Part shown: positions 9,617 through 20,029 of the stretch, one piece after another
How the letters are laid out: each line of letters opens with the position of its first letter
Position numbering within the stretch: the first letter of the stretch is position 1
From: Nakamurella flava
GTDB lineage: Bacteria; Actinomycetota; Actinomycetes; Mycobacteriales; Nakamurellaceae
Assembly: GCF_005298075.1 (NCBI RefSeq)
Contig: NZ_SZZH01000003.1
Span: 496,001 to 560,000 of the forward strand
DNA: 64,000 nt
Direction: 5' to 3'
Notes under the pieces: generated by a model
What the model was told of the DNA's origin: nothing
What the model saw: the letters and a program-made list of their open reading frames with translations, nothing else
The model's database searches: none
Made by a program: the position numbers and the translations under genes

Positions 9617-10999
9617 TCAGTCCTGGCCCGGAGCGGCGTCCCGGGCGGTCCGGAAACCGGCGAAGATCTGCCGACGGATGGGGTAGTCCCAGTTGCGGAA
9701 GGTCGTGCGACAGGCCACCTCGTCGGAGGCGAAGGATCCGCCGCGCAACACCTTGTACTCCGGCCCGAAGAAGACCTCGGAGTACTCGCGGTACGGCCAG
9801 GCCACGAAACCCGGGTACGGGGTGAAGTCGCTGGCGGTCCACTCCCAGACGTCCCCGATGAGCTGCTGCACGCCGGTGGGGGCCGCGCCGGCGGGGTAGG
9901 CGCCGATCGGGGCGGGTTGCAGATGGGCCTGCCCGAGGTTGGCCCGCTCCGGCGTGGGTTCGTCGTCGCCCCACGGGAAGGCCCGGTCGCGACCGGTGGC
10001 CGGGTCGTGGCGGGCCGCGTACTCCCACTCCGGCTCGGTGGGCAGGCGGCGGCCGGCCCACCGAGCGAAGGCGTCGGCCTCGTGGAAGCTGACGTGCACG
10101 ACGGGCTCGTCGACCGGCACCGGTTCGACCCGGCCGAAGCGCCGCCGCAGCCATTGGTCACCGTCACGCCGCCAGAACAGCGGGGCGGACAGATTGCTCT
10201 CCTGCCGGTGCTGCCACCCCGCGGCCGACCACCAGCGGGGGTCGTCGTAGCCGCCGTCGCCGATGAAGTCGAGGTAGCGACCGTTGGACACCGGGTGGGT
10301 GTCCAGCCAGAAGGTCGGGACCGTCGTCTCGTGGGCGGGGCGTTCGTTGTCCAGCGACCACGGATGGGTCGAAGTGCCCATCCGGAACGTGCCGCCGGGC
10401 ACGAGCACCTCGCCGGTGCGCACGGGGCCGGCCGGGCGGGGCGGCGGCGGTGCGTCGAGGACGGGTTCGCCCCGTCGGAGCTGATGGGTGGCCAGCATGG
10501 TCTCGCCGTGCTGCTGCTCGTGCTGGGCGATCATGCCGAACACGAAACCGTCCTGGGTCAGCCGGGTGTCGTTCAACGGGGTGCGTTCGAGCAGATCGAT
10601 GACCCGCTCACGCACCTGGACGACGTACTGCCGGGACTGGGTCGGATCCAGCAGGGGCAGCGACGGGCGGTCACAGCGGGCGTGCTGGAACGCGTCGTAG
10701 AGCTGATCGACGGTCTCGGGCAGGATCGGGTCGCGTCCGCCGACGTCGCGGAGCAGCCACAGCTCCTCCTGGTTGCCGATGTGCGCCAGGTCCCAGACCA
10801 GCGGCGACATCAGCGGCGAGTGCTGACGCACCAAATCGCTGTCGTCGACGGTGGCGGTGAGGGCCTGGGTGCGGGCACGGGCACGCTCGAGGGTGCCGAC
10901 GATGTGACGCTTGAGCTCGTCCTGCTCGCGCCGGTCGCCGGTGGCGGTGACGGGAGGCGTCGGACGGCTGGGGACTGGGGACGCCGGGATGGTCGTCAC
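9617..10999 (-). CDS. egtB: Hercynine oxygenase (sulfoxide synthase), iron-dependent
   Basis: 460 aa, GTG start overlapping the egtA stop by GTGA. Joins hercynine to gamma-glutamylcysteine with oxygen to give the sulfoxide. An N-terminal DinB-like helical domain (about residues 35-190) holds the iron-ligand histidines seen in WDLAHIGNQEE and AQHEQQHGE. The C-terminal FGE-sulfatase domain (about 200-455) ends in GGSFASDEVACRTTFRNWD and FAGFRTAR. Length agrees with characterised EgtB (about 430-460). Gene order egtA-B-C-D supports the call. Confidence 0.96.
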   Translation of the reverse strand: MTTIPASPVPSRPTPPVTATGDRREQDELKRHIVGTLERARARTQALTATVDDSDLVRQHSPLMSPLVWDLAHIGNQEELWLLRDVGGRDPILPETVDQLYDAFQHARCDRPSLPLLDPTQSRQYVVQVRERVIDLLERTPLNDTRLTQDGFVFGMIAQHEQQHGETMLATHQLRRGEPVLDAPPPPRPAGPVRTGEVLVPGGTFRMGTSTHPWSLDNERPAHETTVPTFWLDTHPVSNGRYLDFIGDGGYDDPRWWSAAGWQHRQESNLSAPLFWRRDGDQWLRRRFGRVEPVPVDEPVVHVSFHEADAFARWAGRRLPTEPEWEYAARHDPATGRDRAFPWGDDEPTPERANLGQAHLQPAPIGAYPAGAAPTGVQQLIGDVWEWTASDFTPYPGFVAWPYREYSEVFFGPEYKVLRGGSFASDEVACRTTFRNWDYPIRRQIFAGFRTARDAAPGQD

Positions 11000-12324
11000 G
11001 GGCGGGCTCCGTTCGGGTGGCTGGCGCGTGGGCGGTCGGGCTCCGCGAAAGGCGGTGCGGCAGTGGCGGTGTCATCGGCGGGGCAGCGTCCGCGCGCTGT
11101 CCAGCGGGTGCGGTAGTCGTCCACCAGCCGGGCCAGGGACCGGGTGCCCGGTTCGTGGTCGAGGGCGGTCGCGGCGATGGCCAGCAGCCGGTCGGCGGCC
11201 GTGCGCAGCTCCGGATCGGTGAGTCCGAGCCGTCCGGCCCGGGCCCAGTGATGGACGGTCGCGCAGCAGACGTCCAGGGCCTCGTCGGCGGCCCGGGCGT
11301 CGCCGAGAAGTGCGGCGAGCACCGCGATCGGCACCGGCCACCAGTCTCCGGGGGGAACGTCCAGGTAGCGCACCTCGAGGTGACCGCGCGGCCGTACCGG
11401 CGGGAAGACGGTGGTCAGGTGGTAGGCCAGGTCGTCCAGGTCCGGCGGGGGACGGTCGCCGATGGCGGCGGTCCCGCACCGCATCCAGTCCCGGAAGGTC
11501 AGCCCGGCGGGGGCGCCCCAGTCCGGGCCCGGCCGCTGCACGACCATGAGCGGTGCGTCGAGGACCTGCTCGGCCCACCAGTCGCCCAGGTCACGGTCGG
11601 TCGGTCGCGGTGGTATCCCGGGTCCGATGCGGTCCCAGATCCACTGGCGCGCACTGCGCCATCCGGTCGAGACGCCGTGCAGGCGTGGGGAATTCGCGAC
11701 GGCGGCCGACAAGGCCGGGCCGATGGTGTGCAGCAGGTCCCACCGGTCCGCGGCGGAGGCCACCGGAAATCGCCCCGACGGTGAGACCGTCACCGCCGCT
11801 TCGACGTTGGCCTGGATGGAGGCGCTCGAGCACATCATCGCCGGACCGGCCACGGCACATCCCGCGGTGCGCGCGTAGTAAGCGGCCATCGCCTCGTAGC
11901 GAGGGGTGCGCAGCAGGCGGCGGGGTGCGCGATCCGGATCGGTGGACAGGCTGGTCAGCCGGGCACCGTGGAGAAGGGCGGTGGACCGCAGCACGGCCAG
12001 GTCGGCGGCGGTGCGGGCGATGGCGGTGGGCAGGTCGGGGGCGGGCGCGGAACTGAGTTCCAGCTGGCCGCCGGGCTCGACGGTGATACGGCCGGAGAAT
12101 TCGCGGGCGGCCAGATCGTCCAGCAGGGCGGGATAGCGGTCTTCGGGGAGATGGTCACCCGGGCGGCAGGCGGGGCTGCCGTCGGCCGACGACACCAGCT
12201 GCTCGATCTCGATACCGAGGTGGTCCGGCGGGCCGTTCTTGAAACAGGTCCGGGGTATCCAAGCGGCGGCCGCCGCTTCGGACAGTGGCCCTTCGAGAAG
12301 CCCGAGTCCAGCCTCCGACCGCAT
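10996..12324 (-). CDS. egtA: Glutamate-cysteine ligase, ergothioneine type
   Basis: 442 aa, ATG preceded by GGAGGAGACC. Makes gamma-glutamylcysteine for EgtB. GCS2-type features seen: the G-I-E-I-E-Q motif near residue 37, a central R-Y-x-A-M-x-x-Y-Y segment, the MMCSSASIQANVEA stretch, and a C-terminal H-L-E-V-R-Y-L-D motif. First gene of the egt operon, divergent from the metallophosphoesterase gene with about 185 nt between the two starts. Confidence 0.94.
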   Translation of the reverse strand: MRSEAGLGLLEGPLSEAAAAAWIPRTCFKNGPPDHLGIEIEQLVSSADGSPACRPGDHLPEDRYPALLDDLAAREFSGRITVEPGGQLELSSAPAPDLPTAIARTAADLAVLRSTALLHGARLTSLSTDPDRAPRRLLRTPRYEAMAAYYARTAGCAVAGPAMMCSSASIQANVEAAVTVSPSGRFPVASAADRWDLLHTIGPALSAAVANSPRLHGVSTGWRSARQWIWDRIGPGIPPRPTDRDLGDWWAEQVLDAPLMVVQRPGPDWGAPAGLTFRDWMRCGTAAIGDRPPPDLDDLAYHLTTVFPPVRPRGHLEVRYLDVPPGDWWPVPIAVLAALLGDARAADEALDVCCATVHHWARAGRLGLTDPELRTAADRLLAIAATALDHEPGTRSLARLVDDYRTRWTARGRCPADDTATAAPPFAEPDRPRASHPNGARP

Positions 12325-12509
12325 CCAGGTCTCCTCCGAGTCCGCTGTCAGGCGTCGGCCGGGGCCGACGAGCTATGGAGTACCCACTGTGCACCCCGTC
12401 ACCGACAGCGGGTTTCGTCGGGGGTCCGCCCTTCGTGTGCGCAGGTCGCTCAGTCCGCGTCGGCCGGCTGCCGGGATTGGCCCCCGCGGTGCCCGGGCAC
12501 GATGGGCCA

Positions 12510-13667
12510 GTGGGATTCGTACTCGGTTTCGGCGGGTTGCTGCTGCTCGCCCACCTCTACCTGTACTGGCGGCTGGTGCTGTCGACCGGGACGTCCCGGT
12601 CGTGGCGGATCGGCGGCGGGGTCGTGCTGGCCCTGCTCTTCGTCGTTCTGCTCACCGCCTTCGCCACCCAGCGGTCCGGACCATGGCAGCAGGTCACGGC
12701 GCTGCACGTGGTCGGCAACCTCTGGGTCGCGATGGTCCTCTACCTGACGCTGACCCTGCTCCTGGCCGAGCTCGTGCGCGGGGTGCTGCTGATCGTGCGC
12801 CGGTCCCGCGGGCGCGACGCCCCGCCGCCGCGGCCTCGCGCCTACGCCCGTGGCGCCGCCGCCACTGCGGTGGTGGTGGCCGCCGGCACCGTCGGCTACG
12901 GCGTGACCCAGGCCTTCGCGCCCATCACGGTCGTCCAGGCCACCGTCGCGCTACCCGGTCTGCCCGCCGAGTTCGACGGCTACCGCATCGCCCTGGCCAC
13001 CGACCTACACCTGGGGGCGATCAGCGGGGCGGGACGGACCCGGGAGGTGGTCGACATCATCGCGGCCCAGGACGTCGACGTCGCGACATTCGTCGGCGAC
13101 CTGGTCGACGGCGTCCCGGAGCAGCTGGCCACGGCCGTCGATCCGATCGGTGAACTGACCGGGCCCGGCGGCCCGCCGGACGGAGTCCTGTTCACGACGG
13201 GCAATCACGAGTACTACTCCGACGCCCCCGCCTGGGAGGCCGCTCTGGCCGACCGGGGTCTGACAGTGCTGGCCAACGCCGGGATGCCGGTGACCCGGGG
13301 CGACGCCCGGCTCTGGATCGCCGGCATCAACGACTGGACCGGTTCCGACTTCGGTGATCCGGCCGACCTGACCGCGGCCCTGCAGGGTCGGCAAGACGGG
13401 GACGTGACCGTACTGATGGCCCATCAGCCGCGTCAGGTCGACATGGCGGCCGCGGCCGGGGTGGACCTCCAGCTGGCCGGACACACCCACGGCGGGCAGA
13501 TCTGGCCGTTCCACTACGCCGTCCTGGCCCAGCAGGGCTCGTTGGCCGGGCTCAGCCGGGTGGGCGACACCCAGCTCTGGACCAGTCGCGGCGCCGGGTT
13601 CTGGGGCCCGCCGGTGCGGGTCGGAGCGCCCAGTGACGTGAGCATCCTGACCCTGACCCCGGCCTGA
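12510..13667 (+). CDS. Membrane-anchored metallophosphoesterase (YkuE-like)
   Basis: 385 aa from the GTG at 12510; the frame is open to 12285 but that part overlaps egtA and looks non-coding. The first 130 residues contain four hydrophobic helices. The catalytic domain then shows the full calcineurin-type metal-binding set: DLHLG, GDLVDG, GNHEYY, a histidine in MAHQPRQ, and GHTHGGQIWPF. Such proteins are binuclear-metal phosphoesterases, sometimes acting on lipid phosphates; the substrate is unknown here. The start has no strong ribosome binding site, so a start some codons away is possible. Confidence 0.85.
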   Translation: MGFVLGFGGLLLLAHLYLYWRLVLSTGTSRSWRIGGGVVLALLFVVLLTAFATQRSGPWQQVTALHVVGNLWVAMVLYLTLTLLLAELVRGVLLIVRRSRGRDAPPPRPRAYARGAAATAVVVAAGTVGYGVTQAFAPITVVQATVALPGLPAEFDGYRIALATDLHLGAISGAGRTREVVDIIAAQDVDVATFVGDLVDGVPEQLATAVDPIGELTGPGGPPDGVLFTTGNHEYYSDAPAWEAALADRGLTVLANAGMPVTRGDARLWIAGINDWTGSDFGDPADLTAALQGRQDGDVTVLMAHQPRQVDMAAAAGVDLQLAGHTHGGQIWPFHYAVLAQQGSLAGLSRVGDTQLWTSRGAGFWGPPVRVGAPSDVSILTLTPA

Positions 13668-14233
13668 GCGCGATGTCGGTTCCGACGGGCCCGCGGAGGC
13701 TCCCCGGGCGCTAGAATGGTGGGGCAGGGCCTGCTCCGGCAGGTCCTGATGCATGTCCGCGCTGCGTTCCACGCGGCTCGGCGCCCTGCCTGCAGTCCCC
13801 GAATTACCCCTCCCAGCGCTGTGGCTCGACCCGCCGACGGATCCGTGTGATCCCCGGGAGTCGGGCCGGCTCCATCGACCACCGTTCCGGCACTCCGTCG
13901 GCGCGGCGCCGCCGGTCGACGGGAGCTCAGCCACGGACCGCCGCATTTGCCAGGCCACTGCACCCCGAGTAGCCTGGTCGATCGGCCCGGTCATGCTGGG
14001 CGATTGTCGCGTGCGCTCACGCCGGCAGTCGACTCCAGCCGGTCCGTGCAGCTTCGTTCGGTGTCGACGGTGCAGATCGTCGGTGGCTTCCGGGAAACCC
14101 GGGGTGAGCGGAGTACGGCCACCCTGGTGAGGGCGCATCGTCGCCCGCACCACCTGGAACACACCGAGAGTTCACGCATCACCCCGGCAAGCGACCGGAC
14201 CGGTCACACAGCGAAGGAAGAAGTCGCCAGCAC
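13668..14233 (+). other. 566-nt gene-free region and probable leader of the str operon
   Basis: No convincing coding frame. It contains a possible -10 box TAGAAT at 13713-13718 without a clear -35 partner, and several short G/C palindromes. A long untranslated leader in front of rpsL would explain the space. rpoB/rpoC, which often precede rpsL, are not adjacent here. Confidence 0.5.
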
Positions 14234-14608
14234 ATGCCCACAATCCAGCAGTTGGTCCGCAAGGGCCGCACCGACAAGGTCGGCAAGACGAAGACCCCCG
14301 CCCTCAAGGGCAGCCCCCAGCGGCGTGGCGTGTGCACCCGCGTCTACACCACGACCCCGAAGAAGCCGAACTCGGCGCTGCGCAAGGTCGCCCGTGTGAA
14401 GCTCACCAGCCAGGTCGAGGTCACCGCCTACATCCCCGGTGAGGGCCACAACCTGCAGGAGCACTCCATCGTGCTCGTCCGCGGCGGTCGGGTGAAGGAC
14501 CTCCCGGGTGTCCGTTACAAGATCATCCGTGGCTCGCTGGACACGCAGGGCGTGAAGAACCGCAAGCAGGCCCGCAGCCGTTACGGCGCGAAGAAGGAGA
14601 AGAGCTGA
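14234..14608 (+). CDS. rpsL: 30S ribosomal protein S12
   Basis: 124 aa, standard length. Decoding-centre protein. The [12 protein letters not shown] loop and a V-K-D-L-P-G-V-R-Y motif are intact, with the lysines of the streptomycin-sensitive form present. First gene of the str operon; one base separates its stop from the rpsG ATG. Confidence 0.99.
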   Translation: MPTIQQLVRKGRTDKVGKTKTPALKGSPQRRGVCTRVYTTTPKKPNSALRKVARVKLTSQVEVTAYIPGEGHNLQEHSIVLVRGGRVKDLPGVRYKIIRGSLDTQGVKNRKQARSRYGAKKEKS

Positions 14609-14609
14609 C

Positions 14610-15080
14610 ATGCCCCGCAAGGGACCCGCTCCGCGTCGGCCGCTGACCGCCGACCCCGTGTACAACTCGCCGCTGGTCACCCAGCTGGTGAACAAGGTGC
14701 TGCTGGACGGCAAGCGCTCCATCGCGCAGTCGATCGTCTACGGCGCGCTCGAGGGCTGCCGCGAGAAGACCGGCGGCGACCCGGTCGTCACGCTCAAGCG
14801 TGCGCTGGACAACGTCAAGCCGACCCTCGAGGTCAAGAGCCGGCGAGTCGGTGGCGCCACCTACCAGGTGCCGATCGAGGTCAAGCCCGGCCGTTCCACC
14901 ACCCTGGCCCTGCGCTGGCTGGTCGGTTACTCCAAGGCCCGTCGCGAGAAGACGATGACCGAGCGTCTGATGAACGAGCTGCTCGACGCGAGCAACGGTC
15001 TGGGCGCCTCCGTCAAGCGTCGTGAGGACACCCACAAGATGGCCGAGTCGAACAAGGCCTTCGCGCACTACCGCTGGTAA
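14610..15080 (+). CDS. rpsG: 30S ribosomal protein S7
   Basis: 156 aa, normal length. Initiates assembly of the 30S head by binding the 3' domain of 16S rRNA. Begins [10 protein letters not shown] and ends with the usual [12 protein letters not shown] follows rpsL by one base. A strong hairpin follows the stop before fusA. Confidence 0.99.
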   Translation: MPRKGPAPRRPLTADPVYNSPLVTQLVNKVLLDGKRSIAQSIVYGALEGCREKTGGDPVVTLKRALDNVKPTLEVKSRRVGGATYQVPIEVKPGRSTTLALRWLVGYSKARREKTMTERLMNELLDASNGLGASVKRREDTHKMAESNKAFAHYRW

Positions 15081-15087
15081 GAACGCA

Positions 15088-15117
15088 GTCGCCCGGTCGA
15101 TCCGTCGACCGGGCGAC
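15088..15117 (+). terminator. Perfect hairpin between rpsG and fusA
   Basis: GTCGCCCGGTCGA, loop TCCG, TCGACCGGGCGAC: a 13-bp perfect stem 8 nt after the rpsG stop, with no U-tract. A second stem (15130-15138 with 15149-15157) follows. It may be a partial terminator or mRNA stabiliser that lets fusA level differ from rpsL-rpsG. Confidence 0.6.
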
Positions 15118-15256
15118 GCGCCGCAGCGTCCGAACGGAACATCGCACGTCCGTTCGGCGTTGCACCCCGTGTCGGCACCGACACGATCGGCCTTCATGAG
15201 AGGCCGGCGGCCGGATCCCGGCACCACTCCCATCTCGGAAAGAGGAACAAGCCACC

Positions 15257-17353
15257 GTGGCATCCAACGCCCTCGACAAGGTCCGCAACATCGGGATCAT
15301 GGCGCACATCGATGCGGGCAAGACCACGACGACCGAGCGCATCCTGTTCTACACCGGCATCACGTACAAGATCGGCGAGGTCCACGAGGGCGCCGCGGTC
15401 ATGGACTGGATGGAGCAGGAGCAGGAGCGGGGGATCACCATCACCTCCGCCGCCACGACGACGTCGTGGAAGGGTCACAAGATCAACATCATCGACACCC
15501 CCGGGCACGTCGACTTCACCGTCGAGGTGGAGCGGTCCCTGCGGGTGCTCGACGGCGCGGTCGCGGTGTACGACGGAGTGGCCGGGGTCGAGCCGCAGAC
15601 CGAACAGGTCTGGCGGCAGGCCGACAAGTACCACGTCCCGCGCATGTGCTTCGTCAACAAGCTCGACCGCACCGGGGCGAACTTCTTCCGTTGCGTCGAC
15701 ATGATGATCGAGCGCCTCGGGGCCACCCCGGCGGTGCTGCAGATCCCGATCGGGGCCGAGGCCGACTTCATCGGCGTCGTCGACCTGCTGCAGATGCGGG
15801 CCCTCACCTGGCGCGGCGAGACCGTCAAGGGTGAGGACTACGCGGTTGAAGAGATCCCCGCGGAGCTGGCCGAGCAGGCTGCCGAGTGGCGCGAGAAGCT
15901 CCTCGAGACCATCGCCGATGCCGATGACGACGTCATGGAGCTGTACCTGGCCGGCGAGGAGATCCCGCTGGACCTGCTCAACGCCGCCATCCGCCGGGCG
16001 ACCATCGCCGGCAAGGTCAACCCGGTCGTCACCGGTTCCGCGTTCAAGAACAAGGGCGTCCAGCCCATGCTCGACGCGGTCGTGAACTACCTGCCGTCCC
16101 CGCTCGACGTCCCGTCGATCGAGGGCACCCTGCAGGACGGCGAGACCGTCGTCGTGCGCAAGCCCGATGCCTCCGAGCCGTTCTCCGGCCTAGCGTTCAA
16201 GGTCGCCACCGACCCGCACCTGGGCAAGCTGACCTTCGTCCGCGTCTACTCCGGGACCTTGCAGTCCGGCACCCAGGTGCTGAACGCGACCAAGGACCGC
16301 AAGGAGCGGATCGGCAAGATCTACCAGATGCACGCGAACAAGCGTGAGGAGCTGAGCAGCGTGGCTGCCGGCGACATCTGCGCGGTCATGGGTCTGAAGC
16401 AGACCACCACCGGTGAGACGCTGGCCGACCCGGCGAACCCGATCGTGCTGGAGTCGATGAGCTTCCCGGAGCCCGTCATCTCGGTCGCGATCGAGCCGAA
16501 GACCAAGAGCGACCAGGAGAAGCTGGGCACGGCCATCCAGAAGCTGGCCGAGGAGGACCCGACCTTCCGCGTCAAGAACGACGAGGAGACCGGTCAGACG
16601 GTCATCTCCGGCATGGGCGAGCTCCACCTGGACATCCTGGTCGACCGCATGCGTCGCGAGTTCAACGTCGAGGCCAACATCGGCAAGCCGCAGGTCGCGT
16701 ACCGCGAGACCATCCGCGGGACCGTCGAGAAGTACGGCTACACCCACAAGAAGCAGACGGGTGGATCCGGACAGTTCGCGAAGATCCTCATCACGGTCGA
16801 GCCGCTGGACATGGCCGAGTCCGAGGGTGCGACGTACGAGTTCGTCAACGCGGTGACCGGTGGTCGTATCCCCAAGGAGTACATCCCCTCGGTGGACGCC
16901 GGCGCCCAGGACTCGCTGCAGTACGGCGTGCTGGCCGGTTACCCGATGCTCGGGGTCAAGCTGACCCTGATCGACGGTGCCTACCACGAGGTCGACTCCT
17001 CCGAAATGGCGTTCAAGATCGCTGGTTCGATCGCCATGAAGGAAGCCGCGCGGATGGCCAAGCCGGTTCTGCTCGAGCCGATGATGAACGTCGAGGTCGT
17101 GACGCCCGAGGACAACATGGGCGACGTGATCGGCGACCTGAACTCCCGTCGCGGCCAGATCCAGGGCATGACCGAGCGCTCCGGCGCCCGCGTCGTCACC
17201 GCCCTGGTCCCGCTGTCGGAGATGTTCGGCTACGTCGGTGACCTGCGGTCCAAGACCGCCGGGCGCGCCTCGTACTCGATGGTCTTCGACTCCTACGCGG
17301 AGGTCCCGGCCGGTGTGGCCAAGGAGATCATCGCGAAGGCCACGGGCGAGTAA
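15257..17353 (+). CDS. fusA: Elongation factor G
   Basis: 698 aa, GTG start after AAGAGGAA. Translocation GTPase. Seen: P-loop [12 protein letters not shown], switch [18 protein letters not shown], then EF-G domains II-V through the C-terminal [13 protein letters not shown]. Normal length and no odd insert. Separated from rpsG by 176 nt and from tuf by 180 nt, each gap carrying a hairpin. Confidence 0.99.
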   Translation: MASNALDKVRNIGIMAHIDAGKTTTTERILFYTGITYKIGEVHEGAAVMDWMEQEQERGITITSAATTTSWKGHKINIIDTPGHVDFTVEVERSLRVLDGAVAVYDGVAGVEPQTEQVWRQADKYHVPRMCFVNKLDRTGANFFRCVDMMIERLGATPAVLQIPIGAEADFIGVVDLLQMRALTWRGETVKGEDYAVEEIPAELAEQAAEWREKLLETIADADDDVMELYLAGEEIPLDLLNAAIRRATIAGKVNPVVTGSAFKNKGVQPMLDAVVNYLPSPLDVPSIEGTLQDGETVVVRKPDASEPFSGLAFKVATDPHLGKLTFVRVYSGTLQSGTQVLNATKDRKERIGKIYQMHANKREELSSVAAGDICAVMGLKQTTTGETLADPANPIVLESMSFPEPVISVAIEPKTKSDQEKLGTAIQKLAEEDPTFRVKNDEETGQTVISGMGELHLDILVDRMRREFNVEANIGKPQVAYRETIRGTVEKYGYTHKKQTGGSGQFAKILITVEPLDMAESEGATYEFVNAVTGGRIPKEYIPSVDAGAQDSLQYGVLAGYPMLGVKLTLIDGAYHEVDSSEMAFKIAGSIAMKEAARMAKPVLLEPMMNVEVVTPEDNMGDVIGDLNSRRGQIQGMTERSGARVVTALVPLSEMFGYVGDLRSKTAGRASYSMVFDSYAEVPAGVAKEIIAKATGE

Positions 17354-17362
17354 TCCCTCTCG

Positions 17363-17393
17363 GGGTACGGGGGTCGATGCGGCCCCCGTACCC
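17363..17393 (+). terminator. Terminator-like hairpin after fusA
   Basis: GGGTACGGGGG, 9-nt loop, CCCCCGTACCC: a perfect 11-bp stem 10 nt after the fusA stop. It implies that tuf has its own promoter or depends on readthrough. Confidence 0.7.
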
Positions 17394-17533
17394 TGCACAG
17401 TCGGGACGGTGCGTCACAGCATCGTCACGGGTCCGGGCCATACGGTTCGGTCCAGATCCATCCACCACGCCTGACGTCTCTGCTCAACGGAGTCGCGTGG
17501 CGCAACGGAATCAGTCCTGAGGAGGACACAGCA

Positions 17534-18724
<1,191 letters not shown>

Positions 18725-18744
18725 TTGCTGATCTGAGCTGTCCC

Positions 18745-18781
18745 GAAGAGGCCCGTCACGCACTGCGTGGCGGGCCTCTTC
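18745..18781 (+). terminator. Strong terminator after tuf
   Basis: GAAGAGGCCCGTCACGC, loop ACT, GCGTGGCGGGCCTCTTC: a 17-bp stem with one T-G wobble, 20 nt after the tuf stop. Ends the str operon. Confidence 0.85.
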
Positions 18782-18839
18782 GTCGTCCTGGACCGTCCCG
18801 GTCGACGTGGGAATCCGCCGAGGATGTCACGATGGACCC

Positions 18840-19937
18840 ATGAGCGGGCTCTTTGCACTCCTGGACGACGTCGCCGCGCTGGTCAAGCTCTCCGCGTCGT
18901 CCCTCGACGACGTCGCGGCGGGTGCCGGGCGAGCCTCGGTGAAGGCCGCCGGTGTCGTGGTCGACGACGCGGCGGTCACCCCCCGGTACGTCCAGGGTCT
19001 GAAGCCCGAGCGGGAGCTGTCCATCATCTGGCGTATCGCCAAGGGATCGCTGCGCAACAAGCTGCTGATCATCCTGCCGGTGGCGCTGCTGCTCAGCCAG
19101 TTCGCGCCGTTTCTGCTGACCCCGATCCTGATGATCGGCGGCACCTACCTCTGCTACGAGGGTGCCGAGAAGCTGTGGGAGAAGATTTCCGGCCACGGCG
19201 CGGCCGCGGAGGACCAGGACGCGGCGGCCGCTCAGGACCCGGAGGGCCACGAGAAGCGGGTGGTCGCCTCCGCGATCCGTACGGACTTCATCCTCTCGGC
19301 CGAGATCATGGTGATCGCGCTGAACGAGGTCGCCTCCGAGGGCATTGTCGCCCGGGCGATCATCCTGATCATCGTCGCCATCGTGATCACCGCGCTGGTC
19401 TATGGCGCGGTCGGCCTGATCGTAAAAATGGACGACGCCGGCCTGGCCCTGTCCCGTCGGTCCGGGAAGTTCGTGCCGTCGTTCGGTCGCGGTCTGGTCA
19501 AGGCCATGCCGATCGTGCTGGCCACGCTGTCCTGGGTCGGCATGGTGGCCATGCTCTGGGTCGGCGGGCACATCCTGCTGGTCGGGATGGACGAGCTGGG
19601 TCTGCACGCGCCGTATGCGGTGGTGCACCACCTGGAGGAAGCCGTCCACGATGCCACCGGTGGTTTCGGGGCCATCCTGGGATGGATCACCAACACGTTC
19701 TTCTCCGCCGTCTTCGGCGCGGTTGTCGGCGCGCTCGCCGTGGTGGTGATGCACTTGCTGCCGTTCGGCAAGAAGGGACACGGCGCTACGGCCGGACACG
19801 GTTCCGCGGGGTCGGCCACCGACGCCGCGGCGGCCGAGCCGACGCACGCCGCCGGGGCGAACCACCCTGAGCCGGCGACACCGCTGGACCCTCCCGTGCC
19901 GCCGCGGCAGCCGGACGGCGGCCCCACCGGCCGGTGA
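18840..19937 (+). CDS. DUF808 family multi-spanning membrane protein
   Basis: 365 aa from the ATG at 18840 (MSGLFALLDDVAAL), the usual start of the family; the frame is open to 18807. Seen: N-terminal LLDDVAAL-KLSASSLDDVAA, the conserved L-K-P-E-R-E-L-x-I-I-W-x-I-A-K-G-S-L-x-N-K motif, then several hydrophobic helices and an Ala/Pro/His-rich C-terminal tail of about 45 residues. It resembles E. coli YedI; the biochemical role of the family is not established. Stands alone between the tuf terminator and the ABC exporter. Confidence 0.88.
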   Translation: MSGLFALLDDVAALVKLSASSLDDVAAGAGRASVKAAGVVVDDAAVTPRYVQGLKPERELSIIWRIAKGSLRNKLLIILPVALLLSQFAPFLLTPILMIGGTYLCYEGAEKLWEKISGHGAAAEDQDAAAAQDPEGHEKRVVASAIRTDFILSAEIMVIALNEVASEGIVARAIILIIVAIVITALVYGAVGLIVKMDDAGLALSRRSGKFVPSFGRGLVKAMPIVLATLSWVGMVAMLWVGGHILLVGMDELGLHAPYAVVHHLEEAVHDATGGFGAILGWITNTFFSAVFGAVVGALAVVVMHLLPFGKKGHGATAGHGSAGSATDAAAAEPTHAAGANHPEPATPLDPPVPPRQPDGGPTGR

Positions 19938-19994
19938 GCCCGTTGTCAGGGCCGGGCCGCAAGCCCCGCCTGATGCCTGGTCACCGATAAGAAA

Positions 19995-20022
19995 TTGCTC
20001 TGTCGGTGGTCTGTTCTAGCGT
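19995..20022 (+). promoter_or_regulatory. Promoter of the ABC exporter, probably leaderless
   Basis: TTGCTC (19995-20000), 16-nt spacer, TAGCGT (20017-20022). The expected transcription start falls at about 20029-20030, on the ATG of the ATP-binding gene, so the mRNA would have no 5' leader. Confidence 0.5.
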
Positions 20023-20029
20023 GACCGAT

